NCBI GenBank assembly: GCA_040954595.2
Contig: CM082583.2
Location: 13,268,001 to 13,332,000 of the forward strand
Source: Balanoglossus misakiensis
Lineage: Eukaryota > Hemichordata
Reading direction: 5' to 3'
DNA: 64,000 bases
Position 1 is the first letter of the stretch, and every line of letters begins with the position of its first letter. The position numbers and the translations under genes are program-made. The notes below the pieces were generated by a model. The model was given only the letters and a program-made list of their open reading frames with translations, searched no databases and had not been told where the DNA came from. Of this stretch, positions 40,980-59,199 are shown in pieces.

Positions 40980-42890
40980 AAATATCGACGATTTTTCGAC
41001 TTTGCGAAGTTTCAAAATTTGGTCATTTTTTGAAAAAAACCATGGGTTATAGCTCAGGAAAATGGTCAAAAATCGACGATTTTTCGACTTTGCGAATTTT
41101 CAAAATTTGGTCATTTTTTGAAAAAAACCATGGGTTATAGCTCAGGAAAATGGTCAAATATCGACGATTTTTCGACTTTGCGAATTTTCAAAATTTTGTC
41201 ATTTTTTGAAAAAAACCATGGGTTATAGCTCAGGAAAATGTTCAAAAATCGACGATTTTTCGACTTTGCGAATTTTCAAAATTTGGTCATTTTTTGAAAA
41301 AAACCATGGGTTATAGCTCAGGAAAATGTTCAAAAATCGACGATTTTTCGACTTTGCGAATTTTCAAAATTTGGTCATTTTTTGAAAAAAACCATGGGTT
41401 ATAGCTCAGGAAAATGTTCAAAAATCGACGATTTTTCGACTTTGCGAATTTTCAAAATTTGGTCATTTTTTGAAAAAAACCATGGGTTATAGCTCAGGAA
41501 AATGTTCAAAAATCGACGATTTTTCGACTTTGCGAATTTTCAAAATTTGGTCATTTTTTGAAAAAAACCATGGGTTATAGCTCAGGAAAATGTTCAAAAA
41601 TCGACGATTTTTCGACTTTGCGAATTTTCAAAATTTGGTCATTTTTTGAAAAAAACCATGGGTTATAGCTCAGGAAAATGTTCAAAAATCGACGATTTTT
41701 CGACTTTGCGAATTTTCAAAATTTGGTCATTTTTTGAAAAAAACCATGGGTTATAGCTCAGGAAAATGTTCAAAAATCGACGATTTTTCGACTTTGCGAA
41801 TTTTCAAAATTTGGTCATTTTTTGAAAAAAACCATGGGTTATAGCTCAGGAAAATGTTCAAAAATCGACGATTTTTCGACTTTGCGAATTTTCAAAATTT
41901 GGTCATTTTTTGAAAAAAACCATGGGTTATAGCTCAGGAAAATGTTCAAAAATCGACGATTTTTCGACTTTGCGAATTTTCAAAATTTGGTCATTTTTTG
42001 AAAAAAACCATGGGTTATAGCTCAGGAAAATGTTCAAAAATCGACGATTTTTCGACTTTGCGAATTTTCAAAATTTGGTCATTTTTTGAAAAAAACCATG
42101 GGTTATAGCTCAGGAAAATGTTCAAAAATCGACGATTTTTCGACTTTGCGAATTTTCAAAATTTGGTCATTTTTTGAAAAAAAACATGGGTTATAGCTCA
42201 GGAAAATGTTCAAAAATCGACGATTTTTCGACTTTGCGAATTTTCAAAATTTGGTCATTTTTTGAAAAAAACCATGGGTTATAGCTCAGGAAAATTTCAA
42301 AAATCGACGATTTTTCGACTTTGCGAATTTTCAAAATTTGGTCATTTTTTGAAAAAAACCATGGGTTATAGCTCAGGAAAATGTTCAAAAATCGACGATT
42401 TTTCGACTTTGCGAATTTTCAAAATTTGGTCATTTTTGGAAAAAAACCATGGGTTATAGCTCAGGAAAATGTTCAAAAATCGACGATTTTTCGACTTTGC
42501 GAATTTTCAAAATTTGGTCATTTTTTGAAAAAAACCATGGGTTATAGCTCAGGAAAATGTTCAAAAATCGACGATTTTTCGACTTTGCGAATTTTCAAAA
42601 TTTGGTCATTTTTTGAAAAAAAACATGGGTTATAGCTCAGGAAAATGTTCAAATATCGACGATTTTTCGACTTTGCGAAGTTTCAAAATTTGGTCATTTT
42701 TTGAAAAAAACCATGGGTTATAGCTCAGGAAAATGGTCAAAAATCGACGATTTTTCGACTTTGCGAATTTTCAAAATTTGGTCATTTTTTGAAAAAAACC
42801 ATGGGTTATAGCTCAGGAAAATGGTCAAATATCGACGATTTTTCGACTTTGCGAATTTTCAAAATTTTGTCATTTTTTGAAAAAAACCAT
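40980..42890 (+). repeat. Higher-order repeat of 1671 bp (19 monomers) in block D
   Basis: The ordered variant set CAAATATCGACG, GAAGTTTC, GGTCAAAAATCG, GGTCAAATATCG, AAAATTTTGTC starts at 40980 and again at 42651, a shift of 1671 bp (19 x 88 minus 1). Upstream, the GGAAAATTTTCAAAAATCG unit (about 40620) matches a GGAAAATTTCAAAAATCG unit (about 42291) at the same shift. A related variant cluster is in block B at 28525-28890. Confidence 0.8.
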
Positions 42891-45723
42891 GGGTTATAGC
42901 TCAGGAAAATGTTCAAAAATCGACGATTTTTCGACTTTGCGAATTTTCAAAATTTGGTCATTTTTGAAAAAAACCATGGGTTATAGCTCAGGAAAATGTT
43001 CAAAAATCGACGATTTTTCGACTTTGCGAATTTCAAAATTTGGTCATTTTTTGAAAAAAACCATGGGTTATAGCTCAGGAAAATGTTCAAAAATCGACGA
43101 TTTTTCGACTTTGCGAATTTTCAAAATTTGGTCATTTTTTGAAAAAAACCATGGGTTATAGCTCAGGAAAATGTTCAAAAATCGACGATTTTTCGACTTT
43201 GCGAATTTTCAAAATTTGGTCATTTTTTGAAAAAAACCATGGGTTATAGCTCAGGAAAATGTTCAAAAATCGACGATTTTTCGACTTTGCGAATTTTCAA
43301 AATTTGGTCATTTTTTGAAAAAAACCATGGGTTATAGCTCAGGAAAATGTTCAAAAATCGACGATTTTTCGACTTTGCGAATTTTCAAAATTTGGTCATT
43401 TTTGAAAAAAACCATGGGTTATAGCTCAGGAAAATGTTCAAAAATCGACGATTTTTCGACTTTGCGAATTTTCAAAATTTGGTCATTTTTTGAAAAAAAC
43501 CATGGGTTATAGCTCAGGAAAATGTTCAAAAATCGACGATTTTTCGACTTTGCGAATTTTCAAAATTTGGTCATTTTTTGAAAAAAACCATGGGTTATAG
43601 CTCAGGAAAATGTTCAAAAATCGACGATTTTTCGACTTTGCGAATTTTCAAAATTTGGTCATTTTTTGAAAAAAAACCATGGGTTATAGCTCAGGAAAAT
43701 GTTCAAAAATCGACGATTTTTCGACTTTGCGAATTTTCAAAATTTGGTCATTTTTTGAAAAAAACCATGGGTTATAGCTCAGGAAAATGTTCAAAAATCG
43801 ACGATTTTTCGACTTTGCGAATTTTCAAAATTTGGTCATTTTTTGAAAAAAACCATGGGTTATAGCTCAGGAAAATGTTCAAAAATCGACGATTTTTCGA
43901 CTTTGCGAATTTTCAAAATTTGGTCATTTTTTGAAAAAAAACCATGGGTTATAGCTCAGGAAAATGTTCAAAAATCGACGATTTTTCGACTTTGCGAATT
44001 TTCAAAATTTGGTCATTTTTTGAAAAAAACCATGGGTTATAGCTCAGGAAAATGTTCAAAAATCGACGATTTTTCGACTTTGCGAATTTTCAAAATTTGG
44101 TCATTTTTTGAAAAAAACCATGGGTTATAGCTCAGGAAAATGTTCAAAAATCGACGATTTTTCGACTTTGCGAATTTTCAAAATTTGGTCATTTTTTGAA
44201 AAAAACCATGGGTTATAGCTCAGGAAAATGTTCAAAAATCGACGATTTTTCGACTTTGCGAATTTTCAAAATTTGGTCATTTTTTGAAAAAAACCATGGG
44301 TTATAGCTCAGGAAAATGTTCAAAAATCGACGATTTTTCGACTTTGCGAATTTTCAAAATTTGGTCATTTTTTGAAAAAAACCATGGGTTATAGCTCAGG
44401 AAAATGTTCAAAAATCGACGATTTTTCGACTTTGCGAATTTTCAAAATTTGGTCATTTTTTGAAAAAAACCATGGGTTATAGCTCAGGAAAATGTTCAAA
44501 AATCGACGATTTTTCGACTTTGCGAATTTTCAAAATTTGGTCATTTTTTGAAAAAAACCATGGGTTATAGCTCAGGAAAATGTTCAAAAATCGACGATTT
44601 TTCGACTTTGCGAATTTTCAAAATTTGGTCATTTTTTGAAAAAAACCATGGGTTATAGCTCAGGAAAATGTTCAAAAATCGACGATTTTTCGACTTTGCG
44701 AATTTTCAAAATTTGGTCATTTTTTGAAAAAAACCATGGGTTATAGCTCAGGAAAATGTTCAAAAATCGACGATTTTTCGACTTTGCGAATTTTCAAAAT
44801 TTGGTCATTTTTTGAAAAAAACCATGGGTTATAGCTCAGGAAAATGTTCAAAAATCGACGATTTTTCGACTTTGCGAATTTTCAAAATTTGGTCATTTTT
44901 TGAAAAAAACCATGGGTTATAGCTCAGGAAAATGTTCAAAAATCGACGATTTTTCGACTTTGCGAATTTTCAAAATTTGGTCATTTTTTGAAAAAAACCA
45001 TGGGTTATAGCTCAGGAAAATGTTCAAAAATCGACGATTTTTCGACTTTGCGAATTTTCAAAATTTGGTCATTTTTTGAAAAAAACCATGGGTTATAGCT
45101 CAGGAAAATGTTCAAAAATCGACGATTTTTCGACTTTGCGAATTTTCAAAATTTGGTCATTTTTTGAAAAAAACCATGGGTTATAGCTCAGGAAAATGTT
45201 CAAAAATCGACGATTTTTCGACTTTGCGAATTTTCAAAATTTGGTCATTTTTTGAAAAAAACCATGGGTTATAGCTCAGGAAAATGTTCAAAAATCGACG
45301 ATTTTTCGACTTTGCGAATTTTCAAAATTTGGTCATTTTTTGAAAAAAACCATGGGTTATAGCTCAGGAAAATGTTCAAAAATCGACGATTTTTCGACTT
45401 TGCGAATTTTCAAAATTTGGTCATTTTTGAAAAAAACCATGGGTTATAGCTCAGGAAAATGTTCAAAAATCGACGATTTTTCGACTTTGCGAATTTTCAA
45501 AATTTGGTCATTTTTTGAAAAAAACCATGGGTTATAGCTCAGGAAAATGTTCAAAAATCGACGATTTTTCGACTTTGCGAATTTTCAAAATTTGGTCATT
45601 TTTTGAAAAAAACCATGGGTTATAGCTCAGGAAAATGTTCAAAAATCGACGATTTTTCGACTTTGCGAATTTTCAAAATTTGGTCATTTTTTGAAAAAAA
45701 CCATGGGTTATAGCTCAGGAAAA

Positions 45724-48700
45724 TGGTCAAATATCCACGATTTTTCGACTTTGCGAATTTTCAAAATTTGGTCATTTTTTGAAAAAACCATGGGTTATAG
45801 CTCAGGAAAATGGTCAAATATCCACGATTTTTCGACTTTGCGAATTTTCAAAATTTGGTCATTTTTTGAAAAAACCATGGGTTATAGCTCAGGAAAATGG
45901 TCAAAAATCGACGATTTTTCGACTTTGCGAATTTTCAAAATTTGGTCATTTTTTGAAAAAAACCATGGGTTATAGCTCAGGAAAATGGTCAAAAATCGAC
46001 GATTTTTCGACTTTGCGAATTTTCAAAATTTGGTCATTTTTTGAAAAAAACCATGGGTTATAGCTCAGGAAAATGTTCAAAAATCGACGATTTTTCGACT
46101 TTGCGAATTTTCAAAATTTGGTCATTTTTTGAAAAAAACCATGGGTTATAGCTCAGGAAAATGTTCAAAAATCGACGATTTTTCGACTTTGCGAATTTTC
46201 AAAATTTGGTCATTTTTTGAAAAAAACCATGGGTTATAGCTCAGGAAAATGTTCAAAAATCGACGATTTTTCGACTTTGCGAATTTTCAAAATTTGGTCA
46301 TTTTTTTGAAAAAAACCATGGGTTATAGCTCAGGAAAATGTTCAAAAATCGACGATTTTTCGACTTTGCGAATTTTCAAAATTTGGTCATTTTTTGAAAA
46401 AAACCATGGGTTATAGCTCAGGAAAATGTTCAAAAATCGACGATTTTTCGACTTTGCGAATTTTCAAAATTTGGTCATTTTTTGAAAAAAACCATGGGTT
46501 ATAGCTCAGGAAAATGTTCAAAAATCGACGATTTTTCGACTTTGCGAATTTTCAAAATTTGGTCATTTTTTGAAAAAAACCATGGGTTATAGCTCAGGAA
46601 AATGTTCAAAAATCGACGATTTTTCGACTTTGCGAATTTTCAAAATTTGGTCATTTTTTGAAAAAAACCATGGGTTATAGCTCAGGAAAATGTTCAAAAA
46701 TCGACGATTTTTCGACTTTGCGAATTTTCAAAATTTGGTCATTTTTTGAAAAAAACCATGGGTTATAGCTCAGGAAAATGTTCAAAAATCGACGATTTTT
46801 CGACTTTGCGAATTTTCAAAATTTGGTCATTTTTTGAAAAAAACCATGGGTTATAGCTCAGGAAAATGTTCAAAAATCGACGATTTTTCGACTTTGCGAA
46901 TTTTCAAAATTTGGTCATTTTTTGAAAAAAACCATGGGTTATAGCTCAGGAAAATGTTCAAAAATCGACGATTTTTCGACTTTGCGAATTTTCAAAATTT
47001 GGTCATTTTTTGAAAAAAACCATGGGTTATAGCTCAGGAAAATGTTCAAAAATCGACGATTTTTCGACTTTGCGAATTTTCAAAATTTGGTCATTTTTTG
47101 AAAAAAACCATGGGTTATAGCTCAGGAAAATGTTCAAAAATCGACGATTTTTCGACTTTGCGAATTTTCAAAATTTGGTCATTTTTTGAAAAAAACCATG
47201 GGTTATAGCTCAGGAAAATGTTCAAAAATCGACGATTTTTCGACTTTGCGAATTTTCAAAATTTGGTCATTTTTTGAAAAAAACCATGGGTTATAGCTCA
47301 GGAAAATGTTCAAAAATCGACGATTTTTCGACTTTGCGAATTTTCAAAATTTGGTCATTTTTTGAAAAAAACCATGGGTTATAGCTCAGGAAAATGTTCA
47401 AAAATCGACGATTTTTCGACTTTGCGAATTTTCAAAATTTGGTCATTTTTTGAAAAAAACCATGGGTTATAGCTCAGGAAAATGTTCAAAAATCGACGAT
47501 TTTTCGACTTTGCGAATTTTCAAAATTTGGTCATTTTTTGAAAAAAACCATGGGTTATAGCTCAGGGAAAATGTTCAAAATCGACGATTTTTCGACTTTG
47601 CGAATTTTCAAAATTTGGTCATTTTTTTGAAAAAAACCATGGGTTATAGCTCAGGAAAATGTTCAAAAATCGACGATTTTTCGACTTTGCGAATTTTCAA
47701 AATTTGGTCATTTTTTGAAAAAAACCATGGGTTATAGCTCAGGAAAATGTTCAAAAATCGACGATTTTTCGACTTTGCGAATTTTCAAAATTTGGTCATT
47801 TTTTGAAAAAAACCATGGGTTATAGCTCAGGAAAATGTTCAAAAATCGACGATTTTTCGACTTTGCGAATTTTCAAAATTTGGTCATTTTTTGAAAAAAA
47901 CCATGGGTTATAGCTCAGGAAAATGTTCAAAAATCGACGATTTTTCGACTTTGCGAATTTTCAAAATTTGGTCATTTTTTGAAAAAAACCATGGGTTATA
48001 GCTCAGGAAAATGTTCAAAAATCGACGATTTTTCGACTTTGCGAATTTTCAAAATTTGGTCATTTTTTGAAAAAAACCATGGGTTATAGCTCAGGAAAAT
48101 GTTCAAAAATCGACGATTTTTCGACTTTGCGAATTTTCAAAATTTGGTCATTTTTTGAAAAAAACCATGGGTTATAGCTCAGGAAAATGTTCAAAAATCG
48201 ACGATTTTTCGACTTTGCGAATTTTCAAAATTTGGTCATTTTTTGAAAAAAACCATGGGTTATAGCTCAGGAAAATGTTCAAAAATCGACGATTTTTCGA
48301 CTTTGCGAATTTTCAAAATTTGGTCATTTTTTGAAAAAAACCATGGGTTATAGCTCAGGAAAATGTTCAAAAATCGACGATTTTTCGACTTTGCGAATTT
48401 TCAAAATTTGGTCATTTTTTGAAAAAAACCATGGGTTATAGCTCAGGAAAATGGTCAAATATCCACGATTTTTCGACTTTGCGAATTTTCAAAATTTGGT
48501 CATTTTTTGAAAAAAACCATGGGTTATAGCTCAGGAAAATGGTCAAATATCCACGATTTTTCGACTTTGCGAATTTTCAAAATTTGGTCATTTTTTGAAA
48601 AAACCATGGGTTATAGCTCAGGAAAATGGTCAAAAATCGACGATTTTTCGACTTTGCGAATTTTCAAAATTTGGTCATTTTTTGAAAAAAACCATGGGTT

Positions 48701-48740
48701 ATAGCTCAGGAAAATGGTCAAAAATCGACGATTTTTCGAC
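45724..48740 (+). repeat. Higher-order repeat of 2728 bp (31 monomers) near the array edge
   Basis: A run of four consecutive variant units (two with GGTCAAATATCCACG, then two with GGTCAAAAATCGACG) starts at 45725 and again at 48453. The spacing is exactly 2728 bp, or 31 x 88. The monomers between the two clusters are almost all consensus. An A6/A7 difference in the first unit shows the two copies are not perfectly identical. Confidence 0.85.
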
Positions 48741-49152
48741 TTTGCGAATTTTCAAAATTTGGTCATTTTTTGAAAAAAACCATGGGTTATAGCTCAGGAA
48801 AATGTTCAAAAATCGACGATTTTTCGACTTTGCGAATTTTCAAAATTTGGTCATTTTTTGAAAAAAACCATGGGTTATAGCTCAGGAAAATGTTCAAAAA
48901 TCGACGATTTTTCGACTTTGCGAATTTTCAAAATTTGGTCATTTTTTGAAAAAAACCATGGGTTATAGCTCAGGAAAATGTTCAAAAATCGACGATTTTT
49001 CGACTTTGCGAATTTTCAAAATTTGGTCATTTTTTGAAAAAAACCATGGGTTATAGCTCAGGAAAATGTTCAAAAATCGACGATTTTTCGATTTTGCGAA
49101 TTTTCAAAATTTGGTCATTTTTTGAAAAAACCATGGGTTATAGCTCAGGAAA

Positions 49153-49449
49153 TCATGACACATGTAACATTTTAATATTCATTATGATAAGATCTTTATT
49201 TTTGTATTTTTACGATACAATACAATACAGTGTGCTGAATGTAGCATAACGCAAAATTTCAAATTCAAAAACAGTCCATCAGCGCTAGCTCCAAACATAA
49301 CTTTTGGGTTGTGACATATATTGGCCATGGCTTTTCAAAAGGCAGCTGCAGATATATGGTGTTTTGTTCGTCTAGAAATGTCGGTATAAAAGTTTAAAAT
49401 CCACGTGTATTTTATTGTAAAATACTGTGACTGTTCTCGAGAAGATTTA
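49153..49449 (-). other. 3'UTR and downstream flank of alpha-tubulin gene 1
   Basis: This is unique sequence between the satellite edge and the stop codon of gene 1. It is AT-rich and holds the poly(A) signals of the gene. I see no other gene in it. Confidence 0.7.
49195..49200 (-). terminator. Probable poly(A) signal of alpha-tubulin gene 1
   Basis: AATAAA reads on the minus strand here, about 250 bases past the stop codon, and a TG-rich stretch (TGTTACATGTGTCATG) follows on that strand. A second AATAAA at 49411-49416 is only 34 bases past the stop. The distal one gives a 3'UTR similar in length to that of gene 2, so I prefer it. Cleavage here would fall within a few tens of bases of the satellite. 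Confidence 0.6.
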
Positions 49450-52422
<2,973 letters not shown>

Positions 52423-52473
52423 TTTGGGTGAAGACTGGAAGAAAATGAAGACGAGGTGTACCTGGATAGAGAG

Positions 52474-52616
52474 CTCACTGATGACGTGATGGAGTCTGTT
52501 GTGAGCACGAAACTACTCGATTAGGTGTCCTTGCCCGAATTTATATCCTCATTCGGATTCTATGATTTTAAATGAGGCTACGAGCGAGAATATTTTCTGT
52601 TCGAGTTTCCTATTGG
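52474..52616 (-). promoter_or_regulatory. Core promoter and 5'UTR element of alpha-tubulin gene 1
   Basis: On the minus strand there is a CCAAT box (52616-52612) and, 71 bp downstream, a TATA box TATAAAT (52545-52539). About 39 bp further on is the element GCTCACAACAGACTC (from 52506), which ends in GTGAG at 52478-52474. The transcription start should lie near 52513. The order and spacing match gene 2 almost base for base (70 and 41 bp). The 5'UTR is then about 90 nt with no intron before the ATG. Confidence 0.82.
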
Positions 52617-53303
52617 TTGAATCTGGACCTGTTCTGAATTCTGACTCGTCAGTTTCGAGTAAATATGCATAATTAAATATAATTTTTGAGTCAAAGGTCG
52701 GAAAGATTATTTAAGTGGGCGTTACATATGCTTCGACGTGCTAGCTGATGTATGATATCCGCATTTCTTACATTGCCAGGTTTCAGCATAATTTAAATAG
52801 AAATAGTAGTTCATGCTTTTCTGCTCGTAGACAGAATCGTCAGCTGCAACGCTGGTGGGTGTGAGATGCGGCCTGTGATGAGAAACAGAGTGAAACACAG
52901 ATACATATATTACATACGGGAATCCAGTGACTCATGAGAAACTGGGAATTTGACAACAACATTTGCATAAAGATAGTGAATACCCAAAGACCCCTGTGAA
53001 TCTCTGACCCGTGATTTTTGCATATCACCACGGAAACCTCATAAAACAATAGCATCATTATAGTGGCAGGATGTTTAATTATTCATCGATTGCATTAGTA
53101 AGTAATTGATTTTGAAAAAAAAAATGTCATTAGTAAATATTGTAATCTACTGCGAGCCAAGACTGGCGACTGTTTAGCAAAAATTTTCATGATGGTTCAT
53201 TCTGCACCAGATGTACACGTAGTAGAATGAAGCGAGCCAGACAACGAAGGTTTTGTGCTTGGCTCATTATATCCATGTCACCATAATGTGAATGCAGAAG
53301 CGG

Positions 53304-53327
53304 TGATGATGATGATGATGATGATGA
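53304..53327. repeat. (TGA)8 trinucleotide microsatellite
   Basis: Eight perfect TGA units over 24 bases in the intergenic region between genes 1 and 2. On the other strand it reads as a histidine run in a short open frame, which is a by-product of the repeat. Confidence 0.95.
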
Positions 53328-53867
53328 ACCACCCTAGGAGAATGGTTCTTGTTATAAATTTGCATGCCGAACAATGATGAGGTTTTGAAACGAGAAAGGT
53401 GAAAGGTCATGGTTAGGAGCAAAGAAATTTCACTGTTTTGAAGGACAATTAACAGTAATGACAAATGAAATGAGATTATTTAAGACAGAAGTCGACGGTA
53501 TCTGTTAGAAATTTAATTACTGATTCAGCGTGCACCACCATTATTACTTTTGTTTCAACTGCTCTTCCAACAAAATATTAAATTTTGATATTTGTTTCAA
53601 TAAAAATGAATTATAGCCAGCAAAATAACATCGTGGCAAAAAAGACATTCAAAATAAATCATAATTCGTATGAAGATGGATTAAACAGGCAGCACGGGAA
53701 AAACGAGACACTGATTTGAATGTAGAGAAATCGACCTTTCGCATGTCTTCGACTATATTCTTCACGATATCCATTGGGATTTGATCGTGAATTGATTTGC
53801 ACAGGAAATCGTGAGTCGCATACGGAAAGAAACAAAACGTTTTCTTCTCTCTCTGTGCCAGACGGCA

Positions 53868-53875
53868 TGACGTCA
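53868..53875. promoter_or_regulatory. CRE palindrome (TGACGTCA)
   Basis: A perfect eight-base CREB/ATF consensus, about 1.06 kb upstream of the predicted start of gene 2. Function is inferred from the motif only. Confidence 0.45.
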
Positions 53876-54090
53876 TCCTTCATCCTACGTGATGTCTTTT
53901 GGGATGCACCGAAGGTAAAAGTTCATATTAAATTTTACCTTTGTGAAAAGTCACGACTCGCTTTCATTTACATTCGTTTTACTGCAAGACATATAATTTC
54001 TGAAAACTGGATAGAATTTCACGGTACAGTCATTTTGCAAATTTGAGGAATCTTTCATCAGTGACCTCTAGACCGAAATTTACTCCTTGG

Positions 54091-54106
54091 ATAATGACGT
54101 CATTAT
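54091..54106. promoter_or_regulatory. Extended CRE palindrome (16 bp)
   Basis: ATAATGACGTCATTAT is perfectly self-complementary over 16 bases and contains the full CREB/ATF site. It lies about 0.84 kb upstream of the predicted start of gene 2 in the divergent intergenic region. Function is inferred from the motif. Confidence 0.5.
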
Positions 54107-54828
54107 TATAAAGACCTTTGGCACGCGACGCGTGTAGTCTGCGGTTATCAAGCTCCCTTCTTTAAAAAAAATTATCAAGGCATATCTCAACCATGGTCAT
54201 TATTGGTGGTATAATCAGAGAATAATATGAAATAAAACAAGTAGTTAAATCGCTTCAGGAACCAATAATATTGCACACAAAAGAAAGATAACGAAGACTT
54301 GAAATCGACTATGCCGCGCCGTGCCATCGTTTAATATCGTCATTCTCATTTACCTTGACATACACAAGGAGTGACCTCAGCAGACGGATGTGTCACTGGT
54401 AATCTTAGAACGCCATCCGGTCGGCGAGATAAACACCCCATCTATTTTCTAGATGATTTAGACAAGGCCTCGTTTAATCATCAACGAAAAAATAAACTGG
54501 CATTGGATCACAAGATAAATTGAACAATTTTTGGAATTCTGTGAAAACATATTTGTCTGCACGTTCTTTGATGATGACATAATATATACATATAATTAGA
54601 TTCCTGTTTCAATTGGCCCTTTATATTCTGGTCAAATTCTGAGTTGCCATGGAAATGTTGGCACTTGCGAGAATGCCATGACCGCGACACGCGCGTTTTA
54701 TTTGAGCGCATATTATTTTAACACGGTCAATTTGAACGCCCTCGCAAGGAAAACTAAGACGACACGTCGAATGGTAACCTTTGACCCCGACAAAAATTTT
54801 AAGCAGGGAAGGTTATTTCCACGGTTGA

Positions 54829-54972
54829 CCAATCAGAACGGAGGAAAGTGATTGTGTCTGGCTGGTGACTTATCCTAAGTCATTCAGATAATAGGGAGTA
54901 TAAATTTGGAATGCAATTCAGGAGATAATCAGTGTGGTTGCTCACTACAGACTCGTCTACGTCGTTCGTGAG
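54829..54972 (+). promoter_or_regulatory. Core promoter and 5'UTR element of alpha-tubulin gene 2
   Basis: CCAAT (54829-54833, within CCAATCAG, a good NF-Y site) is followed 70 bp later by TATAAAT (54899-54905). An initiator-like TCAGTG with its A at 54931, 32 bp after the TATA start, fits a transcription start. GCTCACTACAGACTC begins at 54940, and the element closes with GTGAG at 54968-54972. The 5'UTR would be about 89 nt up to the ATG at 55020. Confidence 0.88.
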
Positions 54973-55019
54973 AAAGTTTCCCCTTCACTCGGCGCCTTGA
55001 ACTTCGCAGCGCATTCGAA

Positions 55020-58949
<3,930 letters not shown>

Positions 58950-59199
58950 ACATCAAAATAATATCACGACAAATCACGTATGTCTGCCAGTTGTCTGAAA
59001 GGATATGTTAACAACGTGACGGCATGAGATTTCTGTTCTTGTTTTTTTTTTTGCAAAAATGCTTTTTGCAGTTGAAATTACGAGTTGTATCACATAGTGG
59101 ACGGACTGTGCCCTTTTTTCAATGCGGTGCTTACGCTGGCTACCCTGACACTGTATGTAACTTTTCTTTGGAATGGAAAAAAATTAGTGTCGTAATAAA
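58950..59199 (+). terminator. 3'UTR and poly(A) signal of alpha-tubulin gene 2
   Basis: AATAAA at 59194-59199 lies 245 bases after the stop codon in an AT-rich 3'UTR. No other full AATAAA occurs earlier in the UTR. Confidence 0.75.

Larger units (their letters stand above)
30883..49152 (+). repeat. Satellite block D: 88-bp tandem repeat, plus orientation, ends beside the tubulin cluster
   Basis: About 208 plus-oriented monomers of the same satellite. The general unit is 88 bp with ATCGACGA. Two islands, 35200-35400 and 37030-37750, contain ATCGAGGA units and runs of 87-bp monomers like block A. From about 43900 to the end the copies are very uniform, apart from two clusters of GGTCAAATATCCACG units. 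The last unit has one substitution (GATTTTGCG near 49090) and stops after CTCAGGAAA at 49152. Unique DNA follows with no degenerate repeat fringe. Confidence 0.97.
52617..54828. other. Intergenic region between divergent alpha-tubulin genes 1 and 2
   Basis: About 2.2 kb separates the two CCAAT boxes. It holds two perfect CRE palindromes and a TGA microsatellite. The short open frames have no recognisable domain and no supporting splice structure. I see no RNA gene. Confidence 0.7.

Noticed and set aside
1-49152. Dozens of open frames of 60-558 codons encoding 29-residue repeats
   Set aside because: They are the satellite read in two stop-poor frames. They start and end at one-base indels and have no promoter, splice sites or non-repeat part.
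1-49152. CRISPR-like array
   Set aside because: The repeats are contiguous 87/88-bp monomers with no unique spacers, in a eukaryotic genome.
1-49152. CENP-B box in the monomer
   Set aside because: TTCGACTTTGCGAA shares only TTCG with the CENP-B box and lacks the CGGG end. No match.
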